Of a stretch of DNA of 64,000 nt, positions 59,843 through 64,000 are shown in pieces. Numbering within the stretch: the first letter of the stretch is position 1; every line of letters starts with the position of its first letter. The stretch lies in contig NC_031774.1 in assembly GCF_001522545.3 (NCBI RefSeq), positions 47,113,507-47,177,506 on the forward strand. The letters are read 5' to 3'. The translations under genes and the position numbers were made by a program. The DNA comes from Parus major (taxonomy: Eukaryota > Chordata > Aves > Passeriformes > Paridae). The notes beneath the pieces are model-generated. The model ran no database searches, had not been told where the DNA came from, and worked only from the letters and a program-made list of their open reading frames with translations.

Positions 59843-62800
59843 TCAAAGAAAAGTTGGCAGTGGGGATGCACAAGAAGCAGAAATGACATTGGATATTTTG
59901 GACAATTTTTCCAACCCAGACAGGCGGAATATTTTGACAAAACCTTCTTGCTGCAGACAAGAGGGAATGGAGCAGACACAGTGTGCCTGCTGCATCCATG
60001 CTTGTGGATTAACAGGAGGAGCCTGCTGCTGTGGGTGCTTGGCAGGAGAGCCACAGCCATACACACCTTTCATGGCTGGAGCTGGAAGCTGTGGCTTGGT
60101 GTGAGGGCCACCCCTTGCTTGGGTCTGTGTGAGCCAGCACCACTCACAGCAGATCACAGCGTCCCTGCCACAATGTCCTCCGATTCCTCCTGGGGACACT
60201 GCCAGAGTGTCCTCTCTGGCAGGATTTCAAAACAGGGTTTGGATTTATAAAGTCCTTCTGCCTTACTGTGTACCTCAGTCACAACCTTCAACAGCATGTT
60301 TAATTGTTTTGGGGATTTTTCTTATGCAGAGCAGACTGTGTGTAAGCTTCTTAGGAGAATAACACGTGACCTTATCACTCTAGTGAGGCATTTAGAATCA
60401 ATAAAATTGTTTGCTAGTTGCTGTTGGCCATCACCTGTGACAGAGTGTTTGGGGAACTGGGGAAGAGTTTTCACCTGGCTTTGTAGAAAATATACAACAA
60501 AACCATCACTGCTAAGAGGCAGCACTGACCGCAAAGAGAAACCTGTGGTCAGAAACAGACATCTTGTTTCCTCAGGTTAATCTTTTGTATCATATGCAAC
60601 TGAAATGGACACTAAGAGGACACAGAACAGGCTGTCAATTCACCTTCACAATCCAGTACTAAAGCAGACATGCAGGCATCACTGGATGATATTCAGGGTT
60701 GAATATAATATATGAACAAATCACTGAAGGAGAAACAAAGGCAGAAAATGAACTTTTTTAAACAGATTTGGTTGCCAACATGTGCCTCTCTGCAAGCTCC
60801 CAAGCATTTGGTTTCCGAGCAGAAGCCCCAGACTATATCAGGTATTGAAATGCCCCACATGAGGTGTTGAACACCTCTGAATGAGAGCACACTGTTGGGG
60901 AGCTGCACATTGGAAGCTGAAGGCAATACTGGAAAGGGAACTGGACTTTCTTCCCCCTAATCTCAAATCATGGCTCTTGTCCTGTGGTTGTTTCATACGG
61001 CTTCATAATCAAGCAGCAAAACAGGAGAGGGCATACCCTTTTCATTTTGATTTCAGCAGTGTTAATCTTTTTTCATACTAACCTAGGGGCTGGAACGCCT
61101 GATCACCTGATCTGCTTACAAGACCCTCAAAACCTTCTACTTGAGACTATCAGACCCAAGTCATCCACTTGGCTCATATGTGGGCTGCAAGAGGTGGAGG
61201 AGAAAGTGAGGGGAAAGGCAATTCACAGCTTTCTTTCTGAGGCCCTTCTGCTTAAAGATCAAATGAAATATAAAACTACTTATGTGACGTGTACAGGTAA
61301 TTGTGAATAACTGTACGTGTTTTCACCTATCTGTGAAAGACATGTATGTGAATACACACACCTCTAAATATTCACAGTAGTGGAAAAAATCGTCTAATAA
61401 GTGTGATGTGTTAATGTAATAATAAATACACAAGTCTGGCAAACAGGAGCCTTGGGTTGCCCTCTGAGAACAATTCAAATAGAAGAAGAAACAAAGGCCC
61501 TAGGAATTGTTTCTGAATGTGATAACTGATTGATGAAGATGTGGAATTGTTATTAATTCTAGTCATAGCAGTGTGTGAGTAGTTCTGTTAAATAGAATCA
61601 TTACCTTTGTTAAGTCTGATCAGAACCTGTGGCAATAAGGATTAATATGTTATGATTTGAACTGAAAAAAAAGGAGAAATGCTGTCTCAAAATACATGTG
61701 ATATTTTGATAATGTATAAATAATACCATATTATATGTGCTAACATAGAAATAATAGCCTCAAATTTGGTAGATTTTATATGCAATTTTTTTAAACCTTT
61801 TTTTTCCCTAAAAGCTAGTAGAAATGAGGGTGTTCTTTCCATCCTGGTATGAAGTAATGTAAAGGGGCATTTTCTTTTCTGATGACAGGTTGTCTGAGAG
61901 AGTTAATGTCTCTCAGCCTAATTATTTACAGCCTAATCAACTTATTTAATTGTCTTACTCTTATTAATTTTATCATTTCATTTATATCTGAAAGTGAGTC
62001 TCAGGTTTAAAATATTTTTACATCACTTAAATTAATATGAGTAATAATAATACTTAATAATAAAAAATTCAAATTGCACTTGTTCCTCATGCATGGAGAG
62101 CACTTTCTGGGGAGAGTGCTAGTGTAGTGGAAGGACACAACACATTGCTTTCTGGAGCCCTTCATGGGGACTCTGTCCATCTGATCTGGATAAACACAAG
62201 TATTTTCCAACCTTTCCTATTAGCTCAAATTTCCCTCAATATGAAAAGCCTGGGGGTGGCAGTGCAAGAGGTGGTTGAGAGGTCAAGGACTATTTTTATT
62301 CTGTCTCTTTGGGTTGGGCCTAAACAGTCTCCACAAAAAGTGCCAGGTCTGTTATTCAGGGCAGGACCAGGAGGAGATGCATGAGGAACAAATACAAGTT
62401 GCTTCACCCTTCATCATCCTCACAGCATTTTAAATGCAAAACTTAATCCCCTCTTCCTTGTGTCAAAAAACACATTTACAATGGAAGGTAATGTATTGTG
62501 GAGGAACCTCCATACTCTCTCCTGTGAGTTCCCATGCCCAACTCTTCCCCATTTCCCATCTGCCTCCAGCCAAGTGCTCTACATTTGCACCTTGGGCCAC
62601 CAGTGATCTGGGCTCCCTGAAAAAGGTGGTGCTTAGCAGGGGTTACTCCTGTGAAATATGTAACAGGCATAACATGAAATAGAAAAGCAGTGTATGCAGT
62701 ATCTACTCAGGAAGTTTATGGTTTGTAGGCTGCATTTTGGATAAAGAAAGGAGGAAAAACAACAACAAACAAGCAAATAAACCAAAAACCCCATGCTGAT

Positions 62801-64000
62801 CATCAGGAATTTTTGTCAGGAACACATGAGGAGCAGAATTCTGCTGGGATACCTTTGGAATTGCAGCATCAGCCTGCAATGTGCTGCTCCACATACATTG
62901 CCTGTGTGTGCAGGACCATCTCTTTTTACTGGCACAGAATTTGGCTCCTATGTGCTTCTACGTGTGATGGTCTATAGCTTTGGCATCAGACAAGGTAATG
63001 GAACACAGTCTCCCTTTGCCCAGTCTCTGCCACAAACAAGTTTTGCCTTCTTTATGCCTGCTAAGTTGACTATTTTCAAGGCTGAAAATCTTTCACCTCC
63101 AACAGGAGCTGTTCCAGACCTTTGATTAGCCTTACAATTTTTTCTGAAGATTTAATAGTTCTCATTTATCCCCCATTATCATAAAACCATGTGTGGATGG
63201 CTCAGAGATTAGGATGATTTGCTATGAGATTTGCTCTTTTTTCTTTGCCAATAATTTCTAATATTTAATTTGCCTCCTCTTCCACTACTGAGCTGCTCTG
63301 TATATATATTATTTACCAGAACACCAGACCATCAATACTTTGTGACAGCAGTCTGTTCAAGTGCAGCATTTTGCCAAACTTGCAGCTAAAATTTAGCAAG
63401 AAAATTAAAATCCCCATCAACACAATAACAAGCCAAAAAATACTGCTCTTTCTGGTTTGAAAATGAGTCAGAACTTGTCATGTCCATTCCTTTGTTTTAC
63501 CAGGAGATGGTGGCACAGGCTCCTTTTCCTATAATCCCCAGAACTCAAGGCTTCATGCATAACAGTTCTACTTGCACATACAGCATAGAAGAGTCACACT
63601 GAAAGGTGGATGTCTTGCAAGGACTTCACTCATAGCTGGTATACTGTAAAAATTACATTTTACTAGTAGAATTTGCCCTGTGCACCTTTTTCTCTTGGTG
63701 TAAAAGAGGCCCTCTTATGCAGCCAACTTTTCGAATAACAGGTTCACCAGAGAATAAAAGTTCTTATTATGAAATGAAGTTGTCTACCCATGTTTAAACC
63801 AATGTCTTAACTTTCTAGATTTTTGTGATTCAAACATGGCCTTAATCAAGCACTAAGAAAGTCCCTTATGTAGATATTTTGGAATTACATTTAAAGTTTA
63901 TTGCTTCCAAAGCCAGATAGAAAATATTAGGGCTAAACCTTGAAAAGTGTTATCATTTGTTATTGTACAACGGATTAATATGGTTGACCTCAGTGAAGAA
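59843..64000. other. Intergenic upstream of gene D, no gene recognised
   Basis: About 4 kb to the window end. A GC-richer stretch at 59.9-60.25 kb holds overlapping short open frames without motifs; the remainder is AT-rich. No serpin exon, CR1 fragment or RNA gene was recognised. Confidence 0.4.

Noticed and set aside
59845..60250. Cluster of overlapping open frames on both strands
   Set aside because: They reflect GC-rich composition with few stops. No frame shows coding motifs or splice-consistent neighbours.

Overview
This is vertebrate, almost certainly avian, genomic DNA. The gene-poor, AT-rich sequence carries several 5'-truncated CR1-type LINE fragments, two of which keep the avian-style ATTCTATGA 3' terminus. 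The only protein-coding loci I can support are clade A serpins (alpha-1-antitrypsin/antichymotrypsin-like, SERPINA), all on the minus strand. This matches the known tandem SERPINA cluster of amniotes.

Layout, left to right. (1) Gene A (1793-3667) has its first two coding exons, and nothing recognisable as exons 3 or 4 lies in the 1.79 kb left before the window edge. (2) 3.7-26 kb has no serpin exons, but contains a TATA + HNF1-like promoter with a splice-donor-ended leader exon at about 8.3-8.45 kb (probably gene A's) and a second, sequence-related promoter copy at 14.6-14.7 kb with no gene attached. CR1 fragments lie at 9.3 and 11.6 kb, and a GC-rich, probably LTR-type repeat at 24.3-25.4 kb. 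(3) Gene B (26382-30498) has four intact coding exons and 418 aa. (4) A decayed serpin pseudogene lies at 33.5-35.7 kb. (5) Gene C (37834-42215) is intact, 422 aa. (6) 42-55 kb is intergenic, with CR1 fragments, a roughly 100-bp relic of a serpin first coding exon at 48.8 kb, and an AATAAA/poly(A) retrocopy-like tail at 54.3 kb. (7) Gene D (55743-58981) is intact, 432 aa, with a probable leader exon and a near-perfect HNF1 site at 59.75-59.84 kb. (8) 60-64 kb shows no gene.

Genes B, C and D share the family architecture exactly: first coding exon ending in phase 1, then exons of 271 nt and 148 nt, then the reactive-centre-loop exon. Their inhibitory hinge (GTEAA) is conserved. Their predicted P1-P1' bonds differ (Leu-Ser, His-Ser, Arg-Ser), and the loop in B and D is four residues longer than in C. 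The likely picture is a locally duplicated family of secreted, liver-type protease inhibitors whose targets have diversified, with at least two dead copies and a spare promoter marking past gene birth and loss. Leader exons and promoters are inferred by comparing copies with each other, not from transcript data.
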